Positions 1 to 4,636 of a stretch of DNA of 5,811 bases are shown here, piece after piece (within the stretch, counting starts at the first letter, position 1; each line of letters starts with the position of its first letter). The notes under the pieces were generated by a model that did not search any database, had not been told where the DNA came from, and was given only the letters and a program-made list of their open reading frames with translations. Origin of the DNA: an uncultured Eubacteriales bacterium (GTDB taxonomy: Bacteria; Bacillota; Clostridia; Peptostreptococcales; Anaerovoracaceae); contig CADCOV010000082.1 of NCBI GenBank assembly GCA_902803185.1, positions 1 through 5,811 on the forward strand. Direction: 5' to 3'. The position numbers and the translations under genes were made by a program.

Positions 1-16
1 AAAGGTGAGAGACGGG

Positions 17-568
17 ATGGAGAGAGCGACGATCGAGACCGAAAGGACGATCCTGAGAAGATATACGGAAGAGGATGCGGAGGCCCTCTATGAGATCGCG
101 AAGGACCCGGACGTGGGTCCCCACGCGGGCTGGGCGCCTCACGAGAGCCCGGCAGCCTCGCTTGAGATCATCCGGGAGCTGTTCCTGAAGACGGACACCT
201 TCGCGGTGACGGACAAGGAGACCGGCAGGCTGATCGGGACCACCGCCCTGGAGCCGGACCGGCTGCGGCCGGACGCCAACAGCTGGGAGCTGGGCTACTG
301 GCTGGCCCGGGACCAGTGGGGGAAGGGCCTGATGACCGAGGTGGCGAAGGCCATGATCGCCTACGGGTTCGAGGACCGGAAGCTGGACCAGATCGGGATC
401 TGCACCAGCCCGGTGAACAAAAGATCCCAGAACATAATAAAAAAGTGCGGCTTCACGTACGAGGGTACGATCCGGCGCACTTATAAGATCTATGATGGCA
501 CGCTCAGGGACTCCCTGGTCTTCTCCATGCTGAAGGAGGAGTACGAGGAGATCCGCAGGCGCTGGTAG
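17..568 (+). CDS. GNAT-family N-acetyltransferase, RimJ/RimL-like
   Basis: A 183-residue cytoplasmic protein with the GNAT fold that transfers an acetyl group from acetyl-CoA to an amine. The acetyl-CoA-binding motif A is visible as ELGYWLARDQWGKGLM (residues 91-106), where QWGKG stands for the usual Q/RxxGxG/A loop. Motif B follows as VNKRSQNIIKKCGF (133-146), the N..S..i.ek.GF signature of RimJ/RimL-type enzymes. The N-terminal TERTILRRYTEEDAEALYEI is also typical of that branch. Length fits the family. I chose the ATG at 17 because AAAGGTGAG at 1-9 lies at SD distance; an in-frame GTG at 5 would overlap that site. The substrate cannot be read from sequence: a ribosomal protein N-terminus, a small amine and an antibiotic are all possible. 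It converges on aroB with one base between stop codons. The gene may be preceded by others outside the window. Confidence 0.88.
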   Translation: MERATIETERTILRRYTEEDAEALYEIAKDPDVGPHAGWAPHESPAASLEIIRELFLKTDTFAVTDKETGRLIGTTALEPDRLRPDANSWELGYWLARDQWGKGLMTEVAKAMIAYGFEDRKLDQIGICTSPVNKRSQNIIKKCGFTYEGTIRRTYKIYDGTLRDSLVFSMLKEEYEEIRRRW

Positions 569-569
569 G

Positions 570-1616
570 TCAGGCCTCGACGCCGAGGCGGAGAAGCTCG
601 CTCAGCTCCGTGAAGGAGATGCGGCGCAGCGTACATTTTCCAAGGGATTCCGGGATGATCATGTTGATCCGGTTGTCCCGGATTTTCTTGTCCTTCAGCG
701 CGTGCTCATACAGGTCGCGGGCGGAGAACGGGATGTCCGGGGTGATGCCTAAGGAGGCGAAGATCTCCGTGAGATCCCCGCTGATGTCGGTCTTCGCCAG
801 GCCCATGCGCCAGGCGCCTCTGGCCTCCGCGATCATGCCCTTGGCCACCGCCCGGCCGTGGGAGATGCTGTAGGCGGAGAGCTTCTCGATGCCGTGGGCG
901 GCGGTGTGGCCGAAGTTCAGGAGCTGCCTGAGGCCGGTGTCCCGCTCGTCCACCTCCACCAGGGATTTCTTGATGGAGATGCAGCGTTCCACCACGTAAT
1001 CGAGGTCTCTGTCCAGGATCTTCGGGACCAGGCCCGCGTCCGAGATGGCGGCGCACTTGACCGCCTCCGCGAGACCGTCGATGATCTGCGGCTCCGGCAG
1101 GGTCTGGAAGGTGCCCGGGTCGCAGAGGACCAGGGACGGCTGCCAGAAGACGCCCGCCAGGTTCTTGCCGGCGTTCAGGTTGATGGCTGCCTTGCCGCCG
1201 ATGGCGGTGTCGATGGCCGCCTGCAGGGTGGTCGGGATGACGATATAGTCGATGCCCCTCATGTAGGTCCCGGCGACAAAGCCGGCGAGATCGCAGACGA
1301 CGCCGCCCCCCAGGGCGATCAGAAGATCGCTGCGGGAGATGCAGTCCTCGGCGAGGGCCTCCAGGATGTTGGCATAGGTGGTCAGGTTCTTGGAGTGTTC
1401 CCCGGCCGGGAAGAGGATCTTGGACGGCCGGAAGCCATGCTCCATCAGGGAGGTCATGAGCACCTGGGAATACTTCCCGTTCACGGTGCTGTCCGTGATC
1501 ACGGAAATGTGGCGCGGGGTATAGAGTTCAGCCAGGTAGCGGCCGGCGTCAGCCAGGAGGCCCCGGCCGATGAGCACGTCGTACACAGAAGATGCAGAAA
1601 CGGTATACTTTTTCAT
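570..1616 (-). CDS. aroB: 3-dehydroquinate synthase (AroB)
   Basis: Second enzyme of the shikimate pathway; it converts DAHP to 3-dehydroquinate using NAD+ and a divalent metal in the cytoplasm. The 348-residue product is normal in length. The NAD-binding and active-site blocks are in order: FPAGEHSK (69-76), LGGGVVCDLAGFVAGTYMRG (102-121), IPTTLQAAIDTAIGGK (127-142), GKNLAG (150-155), GLAEAVK (181-187), DERDTGLRQLLNFGHTAAH (223-241), SHGRAVAKGM (252-261) and LKDKKIRDNRI (307-317). Expected metal ligands by family comparison are E184, H237 and H253, with H241 the second histidine of the GHTxxH block. Some positions differ from the textbook form (AIDTAIGGK for QVDSSVGGK, HGRAV for HGEAV), but the catalytic set looks intact. 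I chose the ATG at 1616 because GGAG lies 7 bases upstream; two in-frame ATGs further upstream lack as good a site. No other aro genes are nearby; it is transcribed divergently from the SanA-like gene. Confidence 0.95.
   Translation of the reverse strand: MKKYTVSASSVYDVLIGRGLLADAGRYLAELYTPRHISVITDSTVNGKYSQVLMTSLMEHGFRPSKILFPAGEHSKNLTTYANILEALAEDCISRSDLLIALGGGVVCDLAGFVAGTYMRGIDYIVIPTTLQAAIDTAIGGKAAINLNAGKNLAGVFWQPSLVLCDPGTFQTLPEPQIIDGLAEAVKCAAISDAGLVPKILDRDLDYVVERCISIKKSLVEVDERDTGLRQLLNFGHTAAHGIEKLSAYSISHGRAVAKGMIAEARGAWRMGLAKTDISGDLTEIFASLGITPDIPFSARDLYEHALKDKKIRDNRINMIIPESLGKCTLRRISFTELSELLRLGVEA
574..589. other. Small hairpin at the 3' end of aroB
   Basis: GCCTCG (574-579) and CGAGGC (584-589) form a perfect 6-bp stem with an ACGC loop. 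It lies within the last codons of aroB, just past the GNAT stop codon. Neither strand has a T-tract after it, so it is not a convincing intrinsic terminator, but it is the only stem found at this convergent junction. Chance formation in GC-rich sequence is possible. Confidence 0.3.
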
Positions 1617-1630
1617 CACACACTCCATAC

Positions 1631-1659
1631 AAAACAAAAGTAAAATAAGGTCCTATTAT
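1631..1659 (+). promoter_or_regulatory. Possible weak promoter for the SanA-like gene
   Basis: TATTAT (1654-1659, 5/6 to the -10 consensus) sits about 50 bases before the ATG at 1709. The matching -35 position, AAAACA at 1631-1636, fits only 3/6. If real, its -10 overlaps the aroB -10 (1658-1663) on the other strand, so the two divergent promoters would compete for polymerase. Confidence 0.35.
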
Positions 1660-1686
1660 TTTACCACATAGAGGGACTGATTGCAA
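1658..1686 (-). promoter_or_regulatory. Sigma-A-type promoter for aroB
   Basis: Read on the minus strand, TTGCAA (1686-1681, 4/6 to consensus) is followed by a 17-base spacer and TAAAAT (1663-1658, 5/6). Transcription would start near 1650, giving a leader of about 35 bases before the aroB ATG at 1616. The region is AT-rich against a GC-rich background, as expected for a promoter. Confidence 0.6.
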
Positions 1687-1708
1687 AGATGGCGGGAGAA
1701 CTCCTGAT

Positions 1709-2440
1709 ATGACAAAGAGAAAACGGAAAAAGAAGAATAAGGCGGGACGGTTCTTCCTCGTGCTGCTGCTGCTCCTCCTCGCGGTGGCTGCTGCCGTGCT
1801 GGGCGTGAACGGCAAAGTCGTCAGCACCGGCATGGACCGGCTGGTCTGGCGGGACGAGGGCGAGGGCACGCTGCCGGAGGGGGAGGCCCTGGAGCGGCTC
1901 CAGGCTCTGGACGCCCAGTGCGTGATCGTCCTCGGCGCGGGGATCCTGGACGAGGAGACCCCGACGGACATGCTGCGGGACCGGCTGGACACGGGGATCG
2001 CCATGTACCAGGCGGGGCTTGCGCCTAAGATCCTGCTGACCGGCGACAACGGCACGGAGGTCCACAACGAGCTCCACGTGATGCTGCGCTACTGCCTGGA
2101 CGCCGGGGTGCCGGCGGAGGACATCTTCTGCGACCACGCGGGATTCTCCACCTCCGAATCCGTCGTGCGGGCAGCGGAGATCTTCGGGGTGGAGCGGGCC
2201 ATCATCGTGACCCAGCGCTACCACGAGTTCCGGGCGCTGTTCCTGGCGGAGGGCCTGGGGATCGATGCCCTGGGCGTCTCCTCGGACCAGCACGTCTACG
2301 CGGACCTGATTTCCCAGGAGGTCCGGGAGATCCTGGCGAGGAACAAGGATTTCCTGCTCCAGAAGATGGATCGCCTAATTGCGATGGATGGTGAACCCAT
2401 TGATATCACAGGGGATGGGACGGTTTCCCACGGAGAGTGA
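1709..2440 (+). CDS. SanA/YdcF-like DUF218 membrane-anchored protein
   Basis: A 243-residue protein. A very basic N-terminus (TKRKRKKKNK) leads into one hydrophobic segment (residues 14-34), consistent with a signal anchor leaving the rest outside the membrane. The DUF218 domain follows: CVIVLGAGI (71-79), RDRLDTGIAMYQAG (90-103), KILLTGDNGTEVHNE (107-121), FSTSESVVRAAEIF (146-159), and the SanA-type block IIVTQRYHEFRALFLAEGLGI (165-185). E. coli SanA affects vancomycin sensitivity at high temperature and the family is linked to envelope integrity, but no reaction is firmly established, so function here is inferred only as envelope-related. The start is supported by GGGAGAA at 1694-1700, 8 bases before the ATG. 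The last 12 residues (D232-E243) resemble an EF-hand calcium loop, described under findings. No terminator is obvious downstream. Confidence 0.85.
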   Translation: MTKRKRKKKNKAGRFFLVLLLLLLAVAAAVLGVNGKVVSTGMDRLVWRDEGEGTLPEGEALERLQALDAQCVIVLGAGILDEETPTDMLRDRLDTGIAMYQAGLAPKILLTGDNGTEVHNELHVMLRYCLDAGVPAEDIFCDHAGFSTSESVVRAAEIFGVERAIIVTQRYHEFRALFLAEGLGIDALGVSSDQHVYADLISQEVREILARNKDFLLQKMDRLIAMDGEPIDITGDGTVSHGE

Positions 2441-2607
2441 TGAGGGAGATGGACCATCAGGATCTCGTCCCTTCAGGATCCCCGGCATGCCTTTTGCTGA
2501 CACGAAGACGCAGATCCACATGTTTCGATCCGCTGCGGGCGTTGTCCCGTGGATAGCGAGGCTTTCTTTCGTCCCGGTATGATCATAGTTTGAGAAGGAG
2601 GAACACC

Positions 2608-2994
2608 ATGGGAATCAAAGACGATTTAAAGAAAGCTGTGTACTCGGCTGTGCCAAGGAAAATCGAAATGGGCCGCAGCATGACGATCGAGGAACTTTAT
2701 TCGCTGCTTGAGCAGCATAAGGAGGAATTCCCGGTGCCGTTCAAGCTGACCAGCTTCCTGGGGAAAAAGATCACGTTCAAACGGGAGCCCCGGTTGGAAC
2801 TGCAGCTCCTGGTCACGGTAAAGGATAACGTGATCACGGTGCGGCCGAACCTGCAGGAAGGCACACTGGAGAGCAACGGCTTCAGCGTAAGGACCGCCGA
2901 TCTCAAAAACGGCTTCGGCTTTTCGACAGAGTTGAACCGGGATGACTATGTGAACGATATCGTGGAGAAGATCACCAGGATCGTGAACGGATAA
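2608..2994 (+). CDS. Conserved-looking protein of unknown function, 128 residues
   Basis: I do not recognise a named family. The coding call rests on a near-perfect SD (AGAAGGAGGA, 2593-2602) five bases before the ATG at 2608, coding-like codon use, and a strong terminator directly after the stop. An in-frame TTG at 2590 would precede that SD and is rejected as the start. The soluble product has no signal peptide or membrane segment. Residues 1-40 look helical (MGIKDDLKKAVYSAVPRKIE, then SMTIEELYSLLEQHKEE). Residues 45-108 look like alternating beta strands (KITFKREPRLELQLLVTVKDN, ITVRPNLQEG, FGFSTEL), and the C-terminus is helical (DDYVNDIVEKITRIV). This would suit a small alpha-beta PH-like or lipid/ligand-binding fold, but that is only a guess. 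It carries no cysteines and no evident catalytic motif. It is less GC-biased than its left neighbour and is probably transcribed alone. Confidence 0.8.
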   Translation: MGIKDDLKKAVYSAVPRKIEMGRSMTIEELYSLLEQHKEEFPVPFKLTSFLGKKITFKREPRLELQLLVTVKDNVITVRPNLQEGTLESNGFSVRTADLKNGFGFSTELNRDDYVNDIVEKITRIVNG

Positions 2995-3000
2995 CAGATG

Positions 3001-3057
3001 AAAAAGCTCCGGCGCGAAGCCCTTCCCGATGGGGGAGGCATCACGCCGGAGTTTTTT
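3001..3057. terminator. Bidirectional intrinsic terminator
   Basis: CTCCGGCG (3007-3014) and CGCCGGAG (3044-3051) form a perfect 8-bp GC-rich stem. Inside it GCCCTTCCC (3019-3027) pairs with GGGGGAGGC (3031-3039) with one mismatch and two G-T wobbles, so the hairpin is long. On the plus strand it is followed by six Ts (3052-3057), ending the 128-residue gene seven bases after its stop. On the minus strand the same hairpin is followed by CTTTTT (3006-3001), placed to end the dehydrogenase relic gene. Confidence 0.9.
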
Positions 3058-3084
3058 ACAGGATGCGTTCTGATGGGGCTGGTC

Positions 3085-3156
3085 TTACATCAGTTTGCCG
3101 CCGTCCACCACCAGGTTGGCGCCGGTGACGATCGCGACTCTTCCGGTAAAATCCAT
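3085..3156 (-). pseudogene. Internally deleted short-chain dehydrogenase (SDR) relic, 23 codons
   Basis: The reading frame starts MDFTGRVAIVTGA, the first beta strand and TGxxxGxG opening of a classical NAD(P)-dependent SDR, and continues without a break into NLVVDGGKLM and a stop, the usual SDR C-terminus. Family members are about 245-260 residues, so roughly 225-235 residues are missing, including the catalytic Ser-Tyr-Lys set and the rest of the nucleotide-binding loop. The junction falls at the GCC/AAC codons (3120-3115) and the frame is kept. AAAAGGAGG (3171-3163) lies six bases before the ATG, and the gene retains an upstream promoter-like region and a downstream terminator on its own strand. 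Enzyme activity is not possible. It may be a genuine deletion, or an assembly collapse. A functional micropeptide is conceivable but unsupported. Confidence 0.8.
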
Positions 3157-3199
3157 AGTATGCCTCCTTTTCTCTTCGGCTAAGATTCCCTTCGAATCC

Positions 3200-3228
3200 A
3201 GCGTATCGATTGTTTTCAGAATTGTCAA
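3200..3228 (-). promoter_or_regulatory. Promoter of the SDR relic
   Basis: On the minus strand a perfect TTGACA (3228-3223) is followed by 17 bases and TACGCT (3205-3200, 3/6 to the -10 consensus). A start near 3193 would give a leader of about 37 bases before the ATG at 3156. The weak -10 with a perfect -35 suggests a regulated promoter. Confidence 0.5.
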
Positions 3229-3232
3229 TTCT
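3218..3232. promoter_or_regulatory. Perfect 15-bp palindrome, candidate operator
   Basis: AGAATTG (3218-3224), a central T, and CAATTCT (3226-3232) form a perfect dyad that covers the -35 element of the SDR relic promoter. Its position and symmetry suit a dimeric repressor; the ATTG-N-CAAT core is loosely like MarR-type sites. No regulator gene is in the window. Confidence 0.5.
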
Positions 3233-3258
3233 CCGTGCACATCGGTTTGCTGTTTTCG

Positions 3259-3287
3259 TTGCAAAATTCGGTAAAAGGGGATACTAT
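3259..3287 (+). promoter_or_regulatory. Promoter for the DUF4428 gene
   Basis: TTGCAA (3259-3264, 4/6) and TACTAT (3282-3287, 4/6) are separated by 17 bases. Transcription would begin near 3294, about 46 bases before the chosen ATG at 3340. This placement argues against the in-frame ATG at 3286, which lies inside the -10 element. Confidence 0.5.
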
Positions 3288-3339
3288 GGAGACGGAAGGC
3301 TTTGGTCGAATCACGGGCATAGAGAAAGCGAGGGGAACT

Positions 3340-4380
3340 ATGGGCATATTCGATAAGAAACAGTGCAGCATCTGCGGCAAAGACATCGGGATCGTGGTCA
3401 AATACAAGCTGGAGGACGGTAATCTGTGCAAGGACTGCGCGGCGAAGGTGTCCCCGTGGTACGATATGGACCGCAAGCGGACGGTGGAAGACCTCCGCAG
3501 CCATCTGGCCTACCGGGAGAAGAACCGGGAGACGGTCAAAGCCCTGCGCCCGACCAGGGTGTTCGGCGAGGACGTGAAGATCTATCTGGACGAGAACGCC
3601 CGCAAGTTCGTGGCGACCCGGGTGGAGAACTGGCAGGACCGCAACCCGGACGTCATCTCCCTGGACCAGATCCGCCGGTGCGAGCTTTTGATTGGCGAGG
3701 AGTCGGACGAGATCATGGACCGGGACGAGGACGGCCGCCCGAGGAGCTTCGATCCGCCGCGCTATGAGTACGAGTATCAGTTCAACGTCGATATGGACAT
3801 CGACGGAGGCTTTTTCAACAAGCTGCAGGTGGAGCTCTCCCGGTTCGGCAACCGGCCGAGGGAGAAGGACAGCGAGGCCTACCGGGCCCTGGAGCAGACG
3901 GGCAAAGAGATCTGCGCGCTGCTGACCGGGAAGGCGCCGGAGGAAGTGACGGAGAAGGTGGAGCAGCGCAACGATGAGCACCCTGCTGCGGCTGCCCCTG
4001 CCCCGGTGCAGGAGGAGGCGAAGGCCCCTGCCGAAGCCCCTGCGGAGGAGCCGGTGCGGACCGCCGTATCGGAGGACGTGTTCGACGAGGCGCCGGCGGA
4101 AGCGCCGGCAGAACCGGAACTGGTCTTTGACGCCGCCCCGGCAGAAGCGCCGGAGGCGCCGGAGCTGGTGTTCGGCGGGGAGCCGGACAGGGTCACCCCG
4201 GTCTTCGTTCCGAGCGCGGATTTCAACACGCCGTGGAAGTGCAGCTGCGGCTATGAGGCCATCGGCAACTACTGCGCGAACTGCGGCCTGGCCCGGCCGA
4301 AGAAGTGGTTCTGCCCGGACTGCGGCGCGGAGAACGGCGGCCTGTTCTGCATCGGCTGCGGCAGGCGGCGCCCGGACTGA
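3340..4380 (+). CDS. DUF4428 protein with N- and C-terminal zinc ribbons
   Basis: A 346-residue protein with no signal peptide or membrane segment, probably cytoplasmic. The N-terminal DUF4428 zinc ribbon uses C9, C12, C30 and C33 (MGIFDKKQCSICGKDIG is the family's typical opening). A beta-rich middle domain (about 70-197) contains VFGEDVKIYLDENARKFVAT and a paired strand region YEYEYQFNVDMD. An Ala/Pro/Glu-rich linker (about 213-285) holds two 15-residue tandem repeats (247-261 and 262-276) beginning VFD. The C-terminus has two zinc ribbons: C301/C303 with C312/C315, and C325/C328 with C337/C340. Proteins of this type have no known reaction; scaffold or binding roles are inferred from the zinc ribbons. 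I chose the ATG at 3340 from the family start and AGGGGAA just before it. An in-frame ATG at 3286 also has an SD (AAAAGGGG) and would add 18 residues. No terminator follows closely. Confidence 0.85.
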   Translation: MGIFDKKQCSICGKDIGIVVKYKLEDGNLCKDCAAKVSPWYDMDRKRTVEDLRSHLAYREKNRETVKALRPTRVFGEDVKIYLDENARKFVATRVENWQDRNPDVISLDQIRRCELLIGEESDEIMDRDEDGRPRSFDPPRYEYEYQFNVDMDIDGGFFNKLQVELSRFGNRPREKDSEAYRALEQTGKEICALLTGKAPEEVTEKVEQRNDEHPAAAAPAPVQEEAKAPAEAPAEEPVRTAVSEDVFDEAPAEAPAEPELVFDAAPAEAPEAPELVFGGEPDRVTPVFVPSADFNTPWKCSCGYEAIGNYCANCGLARPKKWFCPDCGAENGGLFCIGCGRRRPD

Positions 4381-4429
4381 AAAGCACCAGTCATTGTCAA
4401 ATAATAGAACGTTTTCCCAAATTTGTGCA

Positions 4430-4458
4430 TATACACCGGTCCGCTTCTGTGATAAGAT
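4430..4458 (+). promoter_or_regulatory. Promoter of the folT-folC operon
   Basis: TATACA (4430-4435, 4/6 to -35) and TAAGAT (4453-4458, 4/6 to -10) are 17 bases apart. The -10 is preceded by TGA (4450-4452), giving an extended -10. Transcription would start near 4465, just ahead of the leader hairpin and aptamer. The hexamers are individually moderate, so the exact promoter is uncertain, although the riboswitch requires one nearby unless it is read from upstream. Confidence 0.45.
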
Positions 4459-4473
4459 GCAGAGTGTGACCGG
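4436..4473. promoter_or_regulatory. Symmetric interrupted dyad centred on the folT -10
   Basis: CCGGTC (4436-4441) and TCTG (4446-4449) are mirrored by CAGA (4460-4463) and GACCGG (4468-4473), with equal 4-base gaps on both sides and the centre at 4454/4455, inside the proposed -10. It could be a repressor site or a weak stem; there is no T-tract, so it is not a terminator. Confidence 0.35.
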
Positions 4474-4480
4474 AAGGTCA
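4467..4480 (+). other. Leader hairpin with GNRA tetraloop
   Basis: TGACC (4467-4471), loop GGAA, and GGTCA (4476-4480) form a 5-bp stem capped by a GNRA-class loop. It would sit at the 5' end of the folT transcript and directly abuts helix P1 of the riboswitch, so it may stack on P1 or protect the mRNA end. Confidence 0.5.
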
Positions 4481-4588
4481 TTTGTCAGAGTAGGAACAGC
4501 GCGTCAAGTGCCGCAGGATGGGAAGTTGTCTGCGGACGAAGGTGCCTTGTGAGCGCCGCGTTGCTGTCTCCGCATCCGCTGCCACAAA
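4481..4588 (+). promoter_or_regulatory. THF (tetrahydrofolate) riboswitch aptamer
   Basis: All parts of the folT-type THF riboswitch are present. P1 pairs TTTGTCAG (4481-4488) with CTG-CC-ACAAA (4579-4588), with CC bulged, followed by the conserved AGTAG (4489-4493). P2 pairs GGAACAGC-GCG (4493-4503) with the CGCG-TT-GCTGTCTCC side (4557-4571). The conserved CAAGTG follows at 4505-4510. P3 is CCGCA (4511-4515) with TGCGG (4531-4535), its loop holding GGATGGGAAGTTGTC. ACGAA (4536-4540) precedes P4, GGTGC (4541-4545) with GCGCC (4553-4557). J2/1 contains GCATCCG (4572-4578), which can form the loop pseudoknot. The gene downstream is folT, the usual partner of this class. The RNA senses reduced folates, so it should reduce folT-folC expression when THF is abundant. 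Confidence 0.92.
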
Positions 4589-4616
4589 AGGAAGCCAAGA
4601 AACTCCTCTCGTGGCA
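4580..4616 (+). promoter_or_regulatory. Antiterminator of the THF riboswitch
   Basis: TGCCAC (4580-4585), part of the 3' strand of P1, is perfectly complementary to GTGGCA (4611-4616), part of the terminator stem and loop. AGGA (4589-4592) can add four pairs with TCCT (4604-4607), separated by a 3x3 internal loop. This structure excludes both P1 and the terminator, so it would form without ligand and allow expression. Confidence 0.7.
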
Positions 4617-4635
4617 ACCACGAAAGGAGTTTTTT
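4600..4635 (+). terminator. Riboswitch terminator that also hides the folT SD
   Basis: A long stem pairs 4600-4607 with 4625-4632 and 4609-4614 with 4618-4623, with one C-A mismatch and a CAA loop. The T-run is 4630-4635, ending one base before the folT ATG. The SD AAAGGAG (4623-4629) lies wholly in the 3' arm. The hairpin could therefore stop transcription and also block ribosome binding on any read-through RNA. Confidence 0.85.
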
Positions 4636-4636
4636 C

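Noticed and set aside
570..1616. The possibility that the aroB product is a different sugar-phosphate cyclase (for example a DOI or valiolone synthase)
   Set aside because: Overall motif order, metal ligands and length match AroB; the substitutions (AIDTAIGGK, HGRAV) are not by themselves diagnostic of those relatives, and no secondary-metabolism genes are nearby.
858..1643. A 261-codon plus-strand open frame antisense to aroB
   Set aside because: Aspartate/glycine/valine-rich translation typical of a GC-rich antisense frame, with no family match, while aroB on the other strand has every catalytic motif.
1661..2293. Minus-strand open frame antisense to the SanA-like gene
   Set aside because: Overlaps a convincing membrane-anchored DUF218 gene along most of its length and has His/Gln/Arg-rich shadow composition.
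2441..2607. Spacer before the 128-residue gene, including an inverted repeat ATCCAC (2514-2519) / GTGGAT (2549-2554) and a TATGAT (2578-2583)
   Set aside because: The repeat encloses 29 bases and has no T-tract, and TATGAT lacks a good -35 at 17 bases and is only about 25 bases from the start codon. I see no supported terminator, promoter or small gene here, although a promoter must exist if the gene is not read from the SanA-like gene.
2998..3183. A 61-codon plus-strand frame starting ATGAAAAAG after the 128-residue gene
   Set aside because: It begins inside the terminator hairpin and then runs antisense through the SDR relic; it has no SD of its own.
3157..3981. A long minus-strand open frame running antisense to the DUF4428 gene and in frame with the SDR relic
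   Set aside because: It is a shadow of GC-rich coding sequence. Only its last 23 codons, after a strong SD and ATG at 3156, resemble a real gene; the upstream part has low-complexity, unrecognisable sequence.
3974..4552. Arg-rich plus-strand frame running out of the DUF4428 gene through the riboswitch
   Set aside because: Out-of-frame shadow of the Ala/Pro/Glu linker, and it crosses the structured riboswitch leader.
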